DNA of 17,033 nt from CAYJRR01 sp964372275 [NCBI: uncultured bacterium] (GCA_964372275.1 CAYJRR010000025.1:4576-21608); one strand, 5' to 3'. Shown: positions 7,213-15,097, counted from the stretch's first letter. The notes: a model not told the origin generated them from the sequence alone. A program made the numbers and translations.

Positions 7213-8513
7213 CAAGGTGCCTTTCCGAGCGCCTCGAGTTGCGCCCTCAGCCGGTGAAAGTACCCCGGCCCGATCCCTTCGTTCCGATAGCGCACGCGTC
7301 CCCCGGCATCAAGCACCAGTGCCACCGGAACCCCCTCCACCCGGAACGCGGCGGCGTCCTCCCCGCGCGGATCGTGCCCCACCGCCACCGCCGGATCCGA
7401 TTCCTGCGCCACCCGCCGCGCGTCCTCTGCGCGCCCCCCGACCGCGACGGAAACGACCTCGAACCCTTCGTTGCGGAGACGTCCGCACACCGCGAGCGCG
7501 TCGACCGACGGACTACTGTACGCTCCCCAGAACAAAAGAACCACCGGCGATCCGGCGCGCCAGGCGACCGGAGCGCCGAGTCCGTCGGTGGCACGAAGCG
7601 GAAGTGCCGGCTCGTCGACCGTCTCCCGGACCGCTCGCGGTCGGACCCGCGCCGCAAGCGACGCCGCCTCCTTCCGGCGCAGCGCCTCCACTTCGTAGGG
7701 CTTCATCGCGAGCCGGAGCGCGACGGCGTCGAGGAGTTCCCCGGCACGGAACGACTCGGGCCCCTCGCCGGCGACGGCTCGAGCGAGCGCGGTCAGCGCG
7801 TCCCTCTCGCGGCCGCAGCCGGCGAGGGCCTCTCCGTAGGACGTAAGCGTCGCGACGTCGTCGGCGAGGACCTCCGCGGCGCCCGAGAGCTCCTCCAGCG
7901 CCGCCGGGCACTCGCCCGCGCGGAAGAGCGCCGTTCCCAGCGTCCGATGGATCGCCGCCTCGGCGATCGCCACCCGCCGCTTCCAGCTCTTGGCGTCGAA
8001 CCCGCGCGGCCGCTGCAGGTCCTGGACGATCTCCAGGGCGCGGGTCGCGTACCGGTAGCCCCGCTCCAGCTCGCGCCCGGCCCGCGCGTAGGCGGCGGCC
8101 ATCTCCTCCAGGAGCGCCGCGCCCGCGAGGTCGTCGACGATCTCCAGCCCGCCCGCCGCGCGCGCCATCTCCACCAGATCACCCCGGCGGGCATGGGACC
8201 TCGCCTCCTCCGCGCGCGCGACCCGCCGCACCTTGGGCGCGGCCCGTGGATCGTCGGCGACGGCCCGGAACCGCTCCGCGCGGCGGCCGAGGTCGGGCTC
8301 GACGCGGGCCTCCTCGAGTCGGACGTCGTCCGCCCCATCGGCCCCCGGCAACGCGAACGGCTCGAATCGGGCGGGCATCGAATGCTCCGCCGTCCCCGCA
8401 ATCGTCGCCAGCTCGCGCCGAAGCGAAGCCGGATCGTCGTCCGACCGGTAGGGATCGCACGCGGCGGCCCCCGACAGTAGCGAAAGCGCGCACCATCGCC
8501 GCCACGTGCTCAA
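7212..8513 (-). CDS. TPR protein with thioredoxin-like domain lacking the redox cysteines, probable lipoprotein
   Basis: The protein has 433 residues. The reading frame is open far upstream over the transglutaminase gene. The likely start is TTG at 8513, which overlaps that gene's stop (TTGA) and follows a good GGGAGG (8523-8518). The N-terminus then reads as a short signal ending in LLSGAAAC (Cys19), an imperfect lipobox. Residues ~85-260 are helical TPR-like repeats. Residues ~305-430 form a thioredoxin-like fold: VVLLFWGAY, SVAVGG and EGVPVALV with the cis-proline at 396. The active site that should read WCXXC is Tyr-Ser-Ser-Pro-Ser (332-336), so redox activity is not expected. It resembles the next gene in architecture and is probably its diverged duplicate. 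It may act as a binding or scaffolding partner. The start codon is the least certain point. Confidence 0.8.
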   Translation of the reverse strand: MSTWRRWCALSLLSGAAACDPYRSDDDPASLRRELATIAGTAEHSMPARFEPFALPGADGADDVRLEEARVEPDLGRRAERFRAVADDPRAAPKVRRVARAEEARSHARRGDLVEMARAAGGLEIVDDLAGAALLEEMAAAYARAGRELERGYRYATRALEIVQDLQRPRGFDAKSWKRRVAIAEAAIHRTLGTALFRAGECPAALEELSGAAEVLADDVATLTSYGEALAGCGRERDALTALARAVAGEGPESFRAGELLDAVALRLAMKPYEVEALRRKEAASLAARVRPRAVRETVDEPALPLRATDGLGAPVAWRAGSPVVLLFWGAYSSPSVDALAVCGRLRNEGFEVVSVAVGGRAEDARRVAQESDPAVAVGHDPRGEDAAAFRVEGVPVALVLDAGGRVRYRNEGIGPGYFHRLRAQLEALGKAP

Positions 8514-10612
8514 CGATCCTCCCGAATCTCCCGCCTCACGGCCTCGACCGCGCTCTGCTCCTCGGAACGGAGCTCCCGCCCGGCGAATCGAGCCAGGTAG
8601 AAGGCCTCCGCCCACGCAGGCTTGCCGGCGCGCCGCGCCAACTCCAGCGCCGTCTCGCCGGCACGGCGGATGATACCTCGGCGGCGGAAGCGACGCTCCG
8701 CATCGCGCCACCAACGCTCCGCCTCGTCGGACGGGAGCCGGCCGGAGCCCCGCACCGCCCGCCGCCGGAGTACGACGGCGATCGCCGCGGCGGCGATCAC
8801 CGCGAAGGCCAGGCGCGCCGTGCCGCCGCCAAGGAGCCGTCGCAACCGTCCGGGACCGGTCGAGACGAGCGACCCCATCCGATCTCCCATCCGGTCGGCG
8901 CGCCGCCCCGCCTCTTTCAGGATCGCGAACTGGTCGAGCAGGTTGTATTCGACGACGCGCTGGATCCAGAGCCGGCGGAGGCTGTCGAACGCGCGGATCC
9001 ATCCGTTGGAACGAACGCGCGAGGCCCCTCCTTGTCCCGGCGTCGGGTCGAATCGCACCCATCCTTCTCCCGCGAACGGCACCTCCACCCAGCTGTGCGC
9101 ATCGCTGCGCCGGACGAGCCAGTAGTTGCCGAACTCGTTCCTCTCCCCGCCGTGGAATCCGTTCGCCATCCGGGCCGGGATCCCGAGCGCGCGCAGCAGC
9201 AGCACCATCCCCGACGCGTACTGCTCGCACCACCCGGTGCGCGTCTCGAGGAGGAATCGTTCGACCGGATCGGTCCCGGCGCCGTCCGGCGGAGCCACGA
9301 GCGAATAGGTCCAGGTTTGCAACGCCGCCTCGATGCGCCGCGCCCGGCGGAAGTCGGAGCCCCCCGCGTCGGCCCCCTTTCCGAGCGAAAGCTCGCGCGC
9401 CAGCGGTTCGATCGCCGCGCGGAGCCGGTCGGGGATCTGGAGGTACCGTCCGCCCGCCCCCGCCGGTTCGACCGCGGCCGCCCCGTCGAGACGTCGCGGG
9501 TCCGACGTCGGCGGGGCCGAGTGGACGGTGTACGCCATCCGCCCGAACGATCGCGCCCGGTAGAAGTAGGAGTCGGTCGAGTTGACCGCGACCAAGGGGA
9601 GGTCGGCCTCCAGGTACCACATCCCCGGGAGTCCGAAGAGGACCGACAGGTCGATCGGCTCGAGCGTCACCTCCTGCGCGACCGACGCCCTCCCTCGATC
9701 CGGCGGCTCGCGGAGCGGGAATCCGGCGGCCCGCGGGCGGTCGCCGCGGAACAGCCGCTGGGCGACGATCCGCTCCTCGGACGCGTCGGAGACCGACCAA
9801 CGACCGTTTTCGTACGTGTCGAGCGCGATCCCCCGCCAGTAGAGCTCCGGCTCCGGCGGGCCCGGATCGGAGAGAGAAACGCGCATCACCGGCCGGGTGT
9901 CGATCATCACCGAACCGAGCTCCCCCAGCTCCACCTCTTCCGAGAAGCCGCTGACCGACTGCGCCTCCAGCAGCCCCCCACGGAACGCGCTGATCTGGAT
10001 CCGAGGAAGGATCGCGAAGAGGAGACAGGTCCCGGCGAAGACGACGCACCCGGCGAGAAGGGCGGCCACCGCGACCGCTCGCGGGACCCGCCCGTCGGCC
10101 CCTTCCCGGCCCGGAACCCACAGCACCCGGAAGATCGCGGTCCAGGTGCCGGCGAGGCAGAGAAGGAGGACGCTCCCCAGGAAGGCGAAGTTGAGCGTCA
10201 GGACCGCGGCCCCCATCAGCATCAGGATGGCGATCACCAGCACCTGGCCGGTGCTCGCGGGATCGCGTAGCGCAAGCAACCGATTGGCCTGTACGAGCAC
10301 GAGCAGGTCGATCGCCCCCAGCACCCAGGATCCGCTCACCGCGATGTGCGCCGGCACCACGGCCAGCGCCACCAGGAACGTCCCGAGGCCGGTGGTGAAC
10401 CGCCGCACCGGCGCCGTCGAACCGGTCTCTCCGGACGCGCGGCGGAGGCGGACGGCGGCGAGCAGGAGGCTGCCGCCGAGGACGACCAGCGGCACCGGGC
10501 CCACCGGACCCGCCGTCGCCAGGGCGTAGAGCCCGACCGCCGCCGAGGCGTAGGCTCCGCCCAGCGCCGCGCCGCGCACCGCGATCTCGCCCCCCGATCG
10601 CCGGCGGCTCAC
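8510..10612 (-). CDS. tgpA: TgpA-type membrane transglutaminase-like protein (DUF3488, transglutaminase core, DUF4129)
   Basis: The protein has 700 residues. The GTG at 10612 overlaps the DUF58 gene's stop (GTGA), with GGAGG (10623-10619) 6 bases upstream; an upstream extension of the frame is antisense-like and rejected. The N-terminal ~205 residues hold about six or seven hydrophobic segments. Residues ~210-440 form a periplasmic domain. The transglutaminase core (~420-530) keeps the Cys-His-Asp triad: GWCEQYASG (Cys462), DAHSWVEV (His506) and RFDPTPG (Asp522). Another membrane helix lies near 600-616, followed by a cytoplasmic DUF4129-like tail. Pseudomonas TgpA is an inner-membrane protein essential for growth and has the same architecture; its natural substrate is unclear. 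MoxR and DUF58 genes commonly accompany this family, as they do here. Confidence 0.95.
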   Translation of the reverse strand: MSRRRSGGEIAVRGAALGGAYASAAVGLYALATAGPVGPVPLVVLGGSLLLAAVRLRRASGETGSTAPVRRFTTGLGTFLVALAVVPAHIAVSGSWVLGAIDLLVLVQANRLLALRDPASTGQVLVIAILMLMGAAVLTLNFAFLGSVLLLCLAGTWTAIFRVLWVPGREGADGRVPRAVAVAALLAGCVVFAGTCLLFAILPRIQISAFRGGLLEAQSVSGFSEEVELGELGSVMIDTRPVMRVSLSDPGPPEPELYWRGIALDTYENGRWSVSDASEERIVAQRLFRGDRPRAAGFPLREPPDRGRASVAQEVTLEPIDLSVLFGLPGMWYLEADLPLVAVNSTDSYFYRARSFGRMAYTVHSAPPTSDPRRLDGAAAVEPAGAGGRYLQIPDRLRAAIEPLARELSLGKGADAGGSDFRRARRIEAALQTWTYSLVAPPDGAGTDPVERFLLETRTGWCEQYASGMVLLLRALGIPARMANGFHGGERNEFGNYWLVRRSDAHSWVEVPFAGEGWVRFDPTPGQGGASRVRSNGWIRAFDSLRRLWIQRVVEYNLLDQFAILKEAGRRADRMGDRMGSLVSTGPGRLRRLLGGGTARLAFAVIAAAAIAVVLRRRAVRGSGRLPSDEAERWWRDAERRFRRRGIIRRAGETALELARRAGKPAWAEAFYLARFAGRELRSEEQSAVEAVRREIREDR

Positions 10613-11616
10613 CTCCGGCCTCCGAACTCGACCGCGCTCGCGAGAGCCGCCGTCACGTCGACCACGGCCGCGTCGGCCGGCAGCTCGACCGCCTCGTCTG
10701 CCCCGGGTCGGACGTCGACCAGATGGTCGAGGACGGCGTCGAGCCCCGCCGCCCCCGAGGCCGGGCGGAGGAGCGTCGTCCCGTCCGCGAGGCCGACGCG
10801 ATAGCCCTCCCGGATCAGCGCCGCGCACAGTCCCGCGGCCCGCTCCACCGCCGCTTCGAACGCCTCCGGATCGCGCTCGCGTAGACGCAGCACCACCGAC
10901 GGAGGCTCCTCCCGCGCCGTCTCCTTCACCATCGGCCGTCCCGCGCGCGCCGACGCCTTCCAATGGATGCGCCGGGCGTCGTCGCCGGGCAAGAGGGGCC
11001 GAACGCCGAACAGGTCGGACCCTTCGCCGCGGACCGGCCGGGGCGCCTCCCCCTCCTCGCGGCCGCGCAATTCGTCGGCCGCGTCGAGCTCCGGCACGAA
11101 GGGTCGCACGCGCACCGTCGACGGCGACTCCAGCCACCGCGACTTGCGGAACAGGCCGAAGGGGAAGACGGTCGCCGCCTCCACCTCGGCGAGCGCGTAG
11201 ACCCCGCGGCGCTCGAAGCGGCGGACGTAGGCGCACCGGCGGCTGCGCCCCGGATCGACCCGCGGGACGATCGCCTCTGGCCCGCCGCCGTCCCGATCGC
11301 GCACGGCGAGCGCCAGCGCCGGGAGCCCTCCCGGCGCGCGCCGGACCACGAAGGCGAAGGTCGCCGCCTCGCGCGCGCGGATCTCCGCCGGAACGGAGCG
11401 CTCGACCTCGATCCCGCGCAGCACCCGCTCCGAGAGGATCCCCGAGACGACGATCGACGCCAGCCCCATCCCCAGGACAAAGTAGAGGAGGTTGTTGCCG
11501 GTGTTGATCGCGGCGAACCCGACCGCGAAGATCCCCAGCAGGAAGAAGGTCCCGGCGCGCGTCGGCCGGATCCGCCGCGGCGGCTCGAGCCACGCGAGGA
11601 GTCCGCGCAGCGTCAC
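10609..11616 (-). CDS. DUF58 domain membrane protein
   Basis: The protein has 335 residues. The GTG at 11616 overlaps the moxR stop codon by 4 bases (GTGA); the Shine-Dalgarno is weak, so translation is probably coupled. Two hydrophobic segments at about 22-37 and 42-62 anchor it in the inner membrane. The DUF58 signature lies at 199-231: GSDLFGVRPLLPGDDARRIHW followed by KASARAGRPMVKE. The C-terminal part (~240-335) resembles a truncated von Willebrand A-like fold, as in other family members. Biochemical function is not established; the family is nearly always next to MoxR ATPases and is thought to be their membrane partner. Together with the transglutaminase gene it forms a conserved MoxR-DUF58-TgpA set. 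An in-frame upstream extension to 12687 overlaps moxR and is discarded. Confidence 0.95.
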   Translation of the reverse strand: MTLRGLLAWLEPPRRIRPTRAGTFFLLGIFAVGFAAINTGNNLLYFVLGMGLASIVVSGILSERVLRGIEVERSVPAEIRAREAATFAFVVRRAPGGLPALALAVRDRDGGGPEAIVPRVDPGRSRRCAYVRRFERRGVYALAEVEAATVFPFGLFRKSRWLESPSTVRVRPFVPELDAADELRGREEGEAPRPVRGEGSDLFGVRPLLPGDDARRIHWKASARAGRPMVKETAREEPPSVVLRLRERDPEAFEAAVERAAGLCAALIREGYRVGLADGTTLLRPASGAAGLDAVLDHLVDVRPGADEAVELPADAAVVDVTAALASAVEFGGRR

Positions 11617-12569
11617 GCCGGCCCGTCCACCTCGTCGACCACCTCGTCGATCACCGCGTCGGACGCCGTCGGCGCCGCGCGGCTGGCGAGGACGAGACGG
11701 TGCGCGAGCACCGGACGGCAGAGCCACTTCACGTCGTCCGGAACGACGAAGTCCCTCCCGGCGAGAAGCGCCGCGGCACGCGCCGCGCGCACGAGCAGCA
11801 CCGACGCGCGCGGCGAGACCCCCAGCTGCACCCCCTTGCGTCCGCGCGTCGCCGCGGCGATCCGCTGGATCCAGGCGACGATCGCGTCGTCGACCGTCAC
11901 CGCCTCCGCCGCCTCCTGCGCCGCCGCCACCTCTTCCGCCGTGGCCGCCGGCTCGACGTCGGCGGCGCCGTCCAGCGAACCGCGCCGGATCACCGTCCGC
12001 TCCGCCTCCGCGTCGGGATACCCCATCCGCACCCGCAACAGGAATCGATCGAGCTGGCTTTCGGGCAGCGGGTAGGTGCCGTGGTGTTCGATCGGGTTCT
12101 GGGTCGCGATCACCAGGAATGGCGGCGGAAGCGGATGGCGCACGCCGTCGACCGAGACCTGCCCCTCCCCCATCGCCTCGAGCAGCGCCGACTGGGTCTT
12201 CGGCGTGGTGCGATTGATCTCGTCGGCCAGCACCACGTTGGCGAACAGCGGGCCGCGTTTGAAGACGAACCGCTCCGACGACGGCTCGTAGACGGTGACA
12301 CCGAGGATGTCGGACGGGAGCAGATCGCTCGTGAACTGGATCCGCTGGAAGGTCCCACCCGCGGCCCTCGCCAGCGCGCGCGCCAGCGTCGTCTTTCCGA
12401 CGCCGGGGACGTCCTCGATCAGCAGGTGACCGCGCGCAAGCAGCGCCACCACCGACAGCCGCACCGGCTCGTCCTTCCCGTGGATCGCGACGGCGGCGTG
12501 GGTCGCCAGCCGGCGCGCGAGCTCGGTCGCCTTCGCCGGCGCGGCGGACACGGATCGCAAGGTCGTCAC
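11613..12569 (-). CDS. moxR: MoxR-family AAA+ ATPase
   Basis: The protein has 318 residues, the usual MoxR length, and starts at GTG 12569. The Shine-Dalgarno AGGGGG (12583-12578) is 8 bases upstream and shares two bases with the nagZ stop TAG. Walker A is PGVGKT (55-60), Walker B VVLADE (112-117), sensor 1 ATQNP (155-159) and the arginine-finger region ESQLDRF (170-176); a C-terminal lid follows (~220-310). MoxR proteins are chaperone-like ATPases that help fold, activate or insert partner proteins, often with DUF58 and von Willebrand A proteins. Here it is translated just ahead of the DUF58 and TgpA genes, its likely clients or partners. No separate von Willebrand A gene is seen in the window. 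Confidence 0.97.
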   Translation of the reverse strand: MTTLRSVSAAPAKATELARRLATHAAVAIHGKDEPVRLSVVALLARGHLLIEDVPGVGKTTLARALARAAGGTFQRIQFTSDLLPSDILGVTVYEPSSERFVFKRGPLFANVVLADEINRTTPKTQSALLEAMGEGQVSVDGVRHPLPPPFLVIATQNPIEHHGTYPLPESQLDRFLLRVRMGYPDAEAERTVIRRGSLDGAADVEPAATAEEVAAAQEAAEAVTVDDAIVAWIQRIAAATRGRKGVQLGVSPRASVLLVRAARAAALLAGRDFVVPDDVKWLCRPVLAHRLVLASRAAPTASDAVIDEVVDEVDGPA

Positions 12570-12581
12570 GTCTCGTACCCC

Positions 12582-14306
12582 CTATCGGATCGACAACGCG
12601 ACCGGCGAGCGGCCCACCGGCGCATCCAGCCCCGCCAACACGCGCACCACCGCGCGCACACTCTCGGGACGCCAGCCGAAGGCGCACAGATGTGCCCCGA
12701 GCCCCTCCACGTCGTCGAGCAGGTAGGGGGAGGCGAGCGTCACCCCGATGACCGAGCCGGGCGGCAGTCGGGTCACCAGCGTCGCGGCGAGCGCCGCCTG
12801 CTCCTCGTTCGACACCGAGACGACGAAGCGCGTGCCGGCGCGGCGCCAGCGCGACGCGGCGGCCGCCACGCGCGCCGCGGTCTGCTCGTCCGGCCGTACC
12901 GGAAGGTGAAGCTCGACGAGGCCCGGCCGCACGGCGCGGAACTCCTGGAGGAACTCCTCGAGCGCCGAGAGTGCGACCACCCGCGGGCAGCTCTCCGGCG
13001 TCAGCGGCAGCCGTTCCGCGCGGTCGTGGACGACGGTGATCGCCCGCCTCGCGATGCGACGGGCGACGCGGCGGTGATGGGGATTCCCGACCGACGCCAG
13101 CCCCGCCGCTTTCAGCCGCGGCGACTTCGGCTCGCCGAACAGCCCACGGCGCATCTTGATCGCGAGGATGCGCGCCACCGCGTCGTCGACCCGCTCCATC
13201 GGAAGCTCGCCGGAGCGGAGTGCGGCGAGGATCGCATCCCGCGCCGCCTCCTTCCGATCGCGCCGCCAGATGACGATCACCATGTCGGCGCCGGCCGCGA
13301 TCGCCCGCACCGCCGCGGGGCCGGCGCCGATCGTGTCGTCGATCGCCTTCATCTCCAGATCGTCGGTGAGGATGATCCCGCGGTGGCCCATCTCGCGGCG
13401 GAGCAGGTCGGTGAGCAGGATCCTCGAGAGGCTGGCGGGCTGCGCGTCGACGGCGGAGAAGACGAGGTGCCCCGTCATCACCGCGTCGATCCCCGCCGCC
13501 GCCGCCGCCGCGAACGGCTTGAGCTCGACCTGACGGAGCCGGTCGAGGTCGTGCGCGATGGTGGGCAGGCCTCGGTGGCTGTCCTCGACCGAATCGCCGT
13601 GCCCGGGGAAGTGCTTGCCGACCGCCGACACACCCGACTCCTGCAGGCCGATGGCGTAGGCGACCGCCATCTCGGCGACGCGGTCGGGATCGTCGCCGTA
13701 GGCTCGCACGCCGATCACCGGGTTTTGCCGGTTGCGGTTGACGTCGAGCACCGGCGCCAGGTTCATGTTGACCCCCAGCGCGGCGAGTTCCGCCCCCGCC
13801 ACCCGCCCCTCGAGACGGGCGAGCGCCGCCGAGCCGGTGGCACCGGTCGCCATGGCGCCGGGGAAGATCGTCGCACCGCGGTGCAGCCGCACCACCGCCC
13901 CGCCCTCCTGGTCCATGGCGATCAGGCGAGGAAGCGCCGCCCCCTCTTGCAACGCGGCGGTCAGGTTCGCCAGTTGCTCCGTCCCCTTCACGTTGCGTCC
14001 GAGGAGAATGATCCCACCGGGGCTCAAGTCGCGAAGGATCGCCCCCAGCTCCGGCGATCGGCCGGTGGAGCTCACGCCGATCATCAACAGCTGGCCGACC
14101 TTCGCGTCGACCGACATCCGCCGCAACAGGTCGGCAATCCGCGGATCGTCGGTGGGACGGACCGACAGGAGCGGGGCCGCGCCCACGCTCCGGCGTCCGA
14201 CGAGCACGGCCGAAGCCGAAAGGAGCGCCGCCGCCCCCAGCCAGGCACGACGGGCGATCGGGGGCGTCGTAGCGATACCGTAGAGATTACCGCGTGTTGG
14301 ACCCAT
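12582..14306 (-). CDS. nagZ: Exported glycoside hydrolase family 3 protein, NagZ-like beta-N-acetylhexosaminidase
   Basis: The protein has 574 residues, longer than the cytosolic ~340-residue NagZ of enterobacteria. The N-terminus has Arg19-Arg20 before a hydrophobic stretch (ARRAWLGAAALLSASAVLVG), giving a possible Tat signal or membrane anchor. The catalytic GH3 barrel (~50-400) contains AMDQEGGAVVRL (130-141), NMNLAPVLDVNRN (180-192) and the NagZ signature KHFPGHGDSVEDSH (231-244) with the Asp242-Ser-His244 dyad. The probable nucleophile Asp315 is in LTDDLEM. Residues ~405-574 form a second alpha/beta domain as in two-domain Bacillus-type enzymes. It should remove N-acetylglucosamine from peptidoglycan fragments or related glycans outside the cytoplasm. 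It is the first gene of the six-gene unit and ends 12 bp before moxR. No strong Shine-Dalgarno precedes the ATG. Substrate is inferred from family. Confidence 0.9.
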   Translation of the reverse strand: MGPTRGNLYGIATTPPIARRAWLGAAALLSASAVLVGRRSVGAAPLLSVRPTDDPRIADLLRRMSVDAKVGQLLMIGVSSTGRSPELGAILRDLSPGGIILLGRNVKGTEQLANLTAALQEGAALPRLIAMDQEGGAVVRLHRGATIFPGAMATGATGSAALARLEGRVAGAELAALGVNMNLAPVLDVNRNRQNPVIGVRAYGDDPDRVAEMAVAYAIGLQESGVSAVGKHFPGHGDSVEDSHRGLPTIAHDLDRLRQVELKPFAAAAAAGIDAVMTGHLVFSAVDAQPASLSRILLTDLLRREMGHRGIILTDDLEMKAIDDTIGAGPAAVRAIAAGADMVIVIWRRDRKEAARDAILAALRSGELPMERVDDAVARILAIKMRRGLFGEPKSPRLKAAGLASVGNPHHRRVARRIARRAITVVHDRAERLPLTPESCPRVVALSALEEFLQEFRAVRPGLVELHLPVRPDEQTAARVAAAASRWRRAGTRFVVSVSNEEQAALAATLVTRLPPGSVIGVTLASPYLLDDVEGLGAHLCAFGWRPESVRAVVRVLAGLDAPVGRSPVALSIR

Positions 14307-14339
14307 CAGACAAGCGACCTGACGATCGTTCGCGCATCG

Positions 14340-14368
14340 TTGACAGCCTCCCCGCCCCTGCTTAGAAA
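14340..14368 (+). promoter_or_regulatory. Sigma70-like promoter for grpE
   Basis: A perfect TTGACA (14340-14345) is followed after 17 bp by TAGAAA (14363-14368; 4 of 6 matches to TATAAT). Transcription would begin near 14375, about 3 bases before the grpE ATG at 14378. The ATG has no clear Shine-Dalgarno, which fits a leaderless or nearly leaderless mRNA. No CIRCE-type inverted repeat is seen, so HrcA control is not indicated. Confidence 0.55.
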
Positions 14369-14377
14369 GCGGACACC

Positions 14378-14989
14378 ATGGCCGAGTCGACGTCGAACGG
14401 GCGTTCGCCCGAACCCTCCGAGACGACCCGCGGCGGCGATCTCCGGCCGGCCGCCGGCCCCGCTGGCGGCGACTCCGCGCCGCCAGTCCCTCCGTCCACC
14501 CGTCCGGCAGAGGCCGCTCCGGGGACGACCGCCGCGGCGGCCCCGACCGGTCCCGAGGCCCAGATTCGGGAGCTGCAGAGCCTCGTCGTCCACCTGAAGG
14601 CCGACTTCGACAACTACCGCAAGCGGATGCAGAAGGAGCTCCAGGCGTCGATCCGGACCGGCGAGCTGGACGCGGTTCGCAAGTTCCTGCCGGTATTCGC
14701 GAATCTGGAACGCGCCCGCGCCGCTTCGACCGGCAGCCCCGACGCCGCGTCGCTCTCCGCCGGGATCGAGCAGATCGTCGAGCAGATCCGCTCGGTTCTG
14801 CAGGCGATCCAGGTGGAGCGGATTCCGACGGTCGGAACCCCCTTCGACCCGACCTTTCACGAAGCGGTCGCCGCCTCCCCCAGCGCCGGCGTCCCGGCGG
14901 GAACGGTGCTGGACGAGTTCGAGCCCGGCTTCCAGGCCGATGGACGGGCCGTCATCCCGGCGAAAGTCCGCGTGTCCACGACGGATTGA
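14378..14989 (+). CDS. grpE: GrpE, nucleotide exchange factor for DnaK
   Basis: The protein has 203 residues. GrpE releases ADP from the chaperone DnaK in the cytoplasm. The first ~60 residues are a disordered Pro/Ala/Gly/Thr-rich stretch. The dimerising helix follows (61-90) with DFDNYRKRMQKEL (76-88). The C-terminal beta domain carries the family signature: QVERIPTVGTPFDPTFHEAVA (146-166, read as two adjoining parts), then AGTVLDEFEPGFQADGR and AVIPAKVRVS (191-200). In the usually conserved LPVLDNLERA segment this protein has LPVFANLERA (104-113), Asp replaced by Ala. No other Met codon lies before residue 84, so the ATG at 14378 is the best start. Neither dnaK, dnaJ nor hrcA is in the window. 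The gene is divergent from nagZ with 71 bp between. Confidence 0.96.
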   Translation: MAESTSNGRSPEPSETTRGGDLRPAAGPAGGDSAPPVPPSTRPAEAAPGTTAAAAPTGPEAQIRELQSLVVHLKADFDNYRKRMQKELQASIRTGELDAVRKFLPVFANLERARAASTGSPDAASLSAGIEQIVEQIRSVLQAIQVERIPTVGTPFDPTFHEAVAASPSAGVPAGTVLDEFEPGFQADGRAVIPAKVRVSTTD

Positions 14990-14996
14990 TGGCGCC

Positions 14997-15029
14997 TTTG
15001 GGGACTCCCCCGACCCCCCGGGTCCCAAA
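14997..15029 (+). terminator. Hairpin after grpE, possible transcription end or mRNA-stability element
   Basis: Eight bases after the grpE stop, TTTGGGGACTC (14997-15007) can pair with GGGTCCCAAA (15020-15029). The stem is about 10 bp with one bulged G and a C-rich loop. No T-run follows, so it is not a classical Rho-independent terminator. It may stop or protect the grpE mRNA. The remainder of the 108-bp gap to the next gene shows no other convincing element. Confidence 0.35.
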
Positions 15030-15097
15030 TAAGATCCCGGTCTCGACCGTCTTCACGGGTTGAACGAGCATCCTCGAGCACGGAGGCATCGACCACG

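Noticed and set aside
8246-10270. Long + strand open frame (674 codons) opposite the TgpA gene
   Set aside because: The minus strand encodes a transglutaminase with intact triad. The + strand product is Arg/Pro/Glu-rich without domains, so it is a composition artefact.
11700-14597. Very long open frame on the + strand (965 codons) over moxR and nagZ
   Set aside because: It lies antisense to two confidently identified enzymes, is extremely rich in Arg, His and Pro, and has no recognisable domain. Such open shadows are expected in DNA of this G+C content.
15030-15035. TAAGAT as a -10 box for the FecR/DUF6600-like gene
   Set aside because: No -35-like sequence lies at a suitable distance; the region there is a run of C.
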